Shown here: piece after piece, positions 63,026 to 64,000 of the stretch | How the letters are laid out: the number at the start of each line of letters is the position of its first letter | How positions within the stretch are numbered: position 1 is the stretch's first letter | Position numbers and translations under genes: made by a program | The notes under the pieces: generated by a model | Told to the model about the DNA's origin: nothing | The model's database searches: none | What the model saw: only the letters and a program-made list of their open reading frames with translations | Assembly (NCBI GenBank): GCA_030267565.1 | Contig: BRXU01000069.1 | Location: 1 to 64,000, forward strand | DNA from: Pleodorina starrii | Taxonomy: Eukaryota; Chlorophyta; Chlorophyceae; Chlamydomonadales; Volvocaceae | DNA length: 64,000 nt | Reading direction: 5' to 3'

Positions 63026-64000
63026 TCACATCAGGCCCGATTGCACGAGCAGCGCCATCCCGATCGTCCACAGGGCCAGCCCTGACAGGCAGTAGAGCCC
63101 GTTCCAGCGGAAGCCCACAACCGCCGCGGGCCGTCCGACCAATGCGCCGGCATAGACCACCGTCGTCATCAGCGGCGTGAAGCCCATGACGCAGCTCCAG
63201 GTTCCCGCGAGGCACAGCGCCGCGGCCGCATCGCTCAGTCCCGGCACGTCCAGTTGCGTCACGAGGCCGCCCAGGACGGAGGCCGTGATGATCGGGTTCA
63301 CCCCTGCCGTGGCCAGCGCGAACATGGACAGGTTCAGCAGGACGACCATCTGCCAGGGCGCCCCGATCAGCGCGGCGACCAGCGCCTGCACCCGGTCGAT
63401 CGGCAGCAGTTCCAGCGCCAGCACCGACAGAAGCCCCGCCGAGGCGAAGACGCCGATCTCGGCGGCGGCCAGGGGAAAGCGCCGGATCGTCCCGGCGGTG
63501 GCGCGGCGCATCGCGGCACCCGCGCCGCCCGGACCGCCGCGCCCGATCCGCGCTGCCCAGGCCAGGCTGTAGCCCGGCACGGCGATCAGCAGCGCCTGCT
63601 GGAACTGCAGCCCGGTGGCCGCGTGCAGCCCGAAGACCAGCCCGGCCAGCAGCGCCACATGCAGCACCAGCAGCGCAACCCCGCCCTGGTCGGCGGCATC
63701 CGGCCGAGGGGCTGCCCGCGACGTCAGCGGGATGCGCGGCGCCCCCGCCCAGTCCAGAAACCAGCCCCATGCCAGGAACAGCGCCGCCGCCAGCAACCCC
63801 GCAGGCCCGATGTCGGCGTATTCCAGCCCCGGCATCGCCAGCAGCAGGGCGTTCAGCCCAAGCCCGATGGGCGACCAGAGCGGGGCCAGCGCAAAGCCCC
63901 GCAGCACGGCCGTCGTGATGCGGCGCAGCCGCCATTCCCGCAGGTCCGGGGGCAGATGGGCGCTCGTCTCCTCCAGCGACCGCCGCGTCATGTCCAGCAG
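63026..64000 (-). CDS. Multi-pass membrane protein, 5' end outside window
   Basis: At least 321 residues with about nine to ten membrane segments rich in Leu, Ala and Gly (e.g. AALFLAWGWFLDWAG, VALLVLHVALLAGLVFGLHA, WQMVVLLNLSMFALA). The frame runs open to the window edge (no stop before 64000), so the true start is probably beyond it; the ATG at 63991 (MTRRSLEETSAH) is only a candidate. Family not recognised; some segments (WSCVMGFTPLMTTVVYAG) recall transporter proteins. No motif fixes a substrate. Confidence 0.6.
   Translation of the reverse strand: MLDMTRRSLEETSAHLPPDLREWRLRRITTAVLRGFALAPLWSPIGLGLNALLLAMPGLEYADIGPAGLLAAALFLAWGWFLDWAGAPRIPLTSRAAPRPDAADQGGVALLVLHVALLAGLVFGLHAATGLQFQQALLIAVPGYSLAWAARIGRGGPGGAGAAMRRATAGTIRRFPLAAAEIGVFASAGLLSVLALELLPIDRVQALVAALIGAPWQMVVLLNLSMFALATAGVNPIITASVLGGLVTQLDVPGLSDAAAALCLAGTWSCVMGFTPLMTTVVYAGALVGRPAAVVGFRWNGLYCLSGLALWTIGMALLVQSGLM

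Noticed and set aside
1..64000. CRISPR array, tRNA or rRNA genes
   Set aside because: No regularly spaced direct repeat with unique spacers, no tRNA-like cloverleaf and no rRNA sequence was found on reading the window.

Overview
The window is high-GC DNA from an alphaproteobacterium, most probably a Rhodobacteraceae/Paracoccaceae member such as Paracoccus. The grounds are the codon use, the phaC-pta-ackA-fabI cluster, a DUF3768 plasmid-type gene, and a load of IS3, IS5, IS66, IS256, IS30 and IS1380 relatives. The density of mobile elements and of broken genes between intact operons suggests a plasmid, chromid or genomic island. No replication gene, rRNA, tRNA or CRISPR array was seen.

Layout. 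(1) 1-4.1 kb is decayed DNA with fragments of IS30, IS407-group and IS1380 elements. (2) 4.1-19 kb is a copper-resistance region. A csoR gene with twin palindromic operators faces the stub of a copper ATPase. Next comes a leftward periplasmic redox set: exported His/Met protein, multicopper oxidase, cytochrome c, DsbA-like thioredoxin, DUF305 membrane protein, L,D-transpeptidase. A mosaic of three gene fragments (ArsH, PhnD-like, ZntA-like) lies in front of a MerR regulator. Then a leftward operon of lipoprotein, TolC-like channel, CopA-type oxidase, cupredoxin, CusF, small exported protein, DUF305, CopA ATPase and DUF411 protein. (3) 19-32.5 kb is an insertion-sequence field with at least seven elements or fragments. 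A DUF3768 gene, a two-HTH DNA methyltransferase and an AraC-regulator stub survive between them.

(4) 32.5-41.8 kb is a leftward peptide-use cluster: DmpA-type aminopeptidase, RpiR regulator, GsiA-like double ATPase, binding protein, two permeases, D-aminopeptidase DppA and isoaspartyl peptidase. (5) 41.9-43.7 kb is an IS903-group element nested inside a relative, with a 9-bp target duplication. (6) 43.8-49 kb is phaC-pta-ackA-fabI (leftward), linking polyhydroxyalkanoate, acyl-CoA and acetyl-phosphate metabolism, with two perfect palindromes upstream. (7) 49.2-56.1 kb is an RbbA/YhhJ/YhiI-like ABC exporter with a lipoprotein esterase and a divergent TetR regulator.

(8) 56.1-64 kb starts with a gene-free kilobase holding a strict 10-bp repeat. 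It then has an IS66 element whose TnpC is fused to a pRiA4b ORF-3 domain, an abortive-infection gene stub joined to a truncated TniB-like ATPase, a Mu/Tn552-type transposase with its serine resolvase, a second transposase stub, and a multi-pass membrane protein that runs off the window.

Functionally, the copper genes form a sense (CsoR, MerR-type), export (P-type ATPase), oxidise (two multicopper oxidases) and scavenge (CusF, cupredoxin, DUF305, DUF411) network. Several parts have been damaged or cut off by transposition. The most unusual signals are the two-HTH methyltransferase, the phased ACGA repeat at 56316-56365, the TnpC fusion, the Abi stub, and the three-gene mosaic beside an intact MerR-type promoter.
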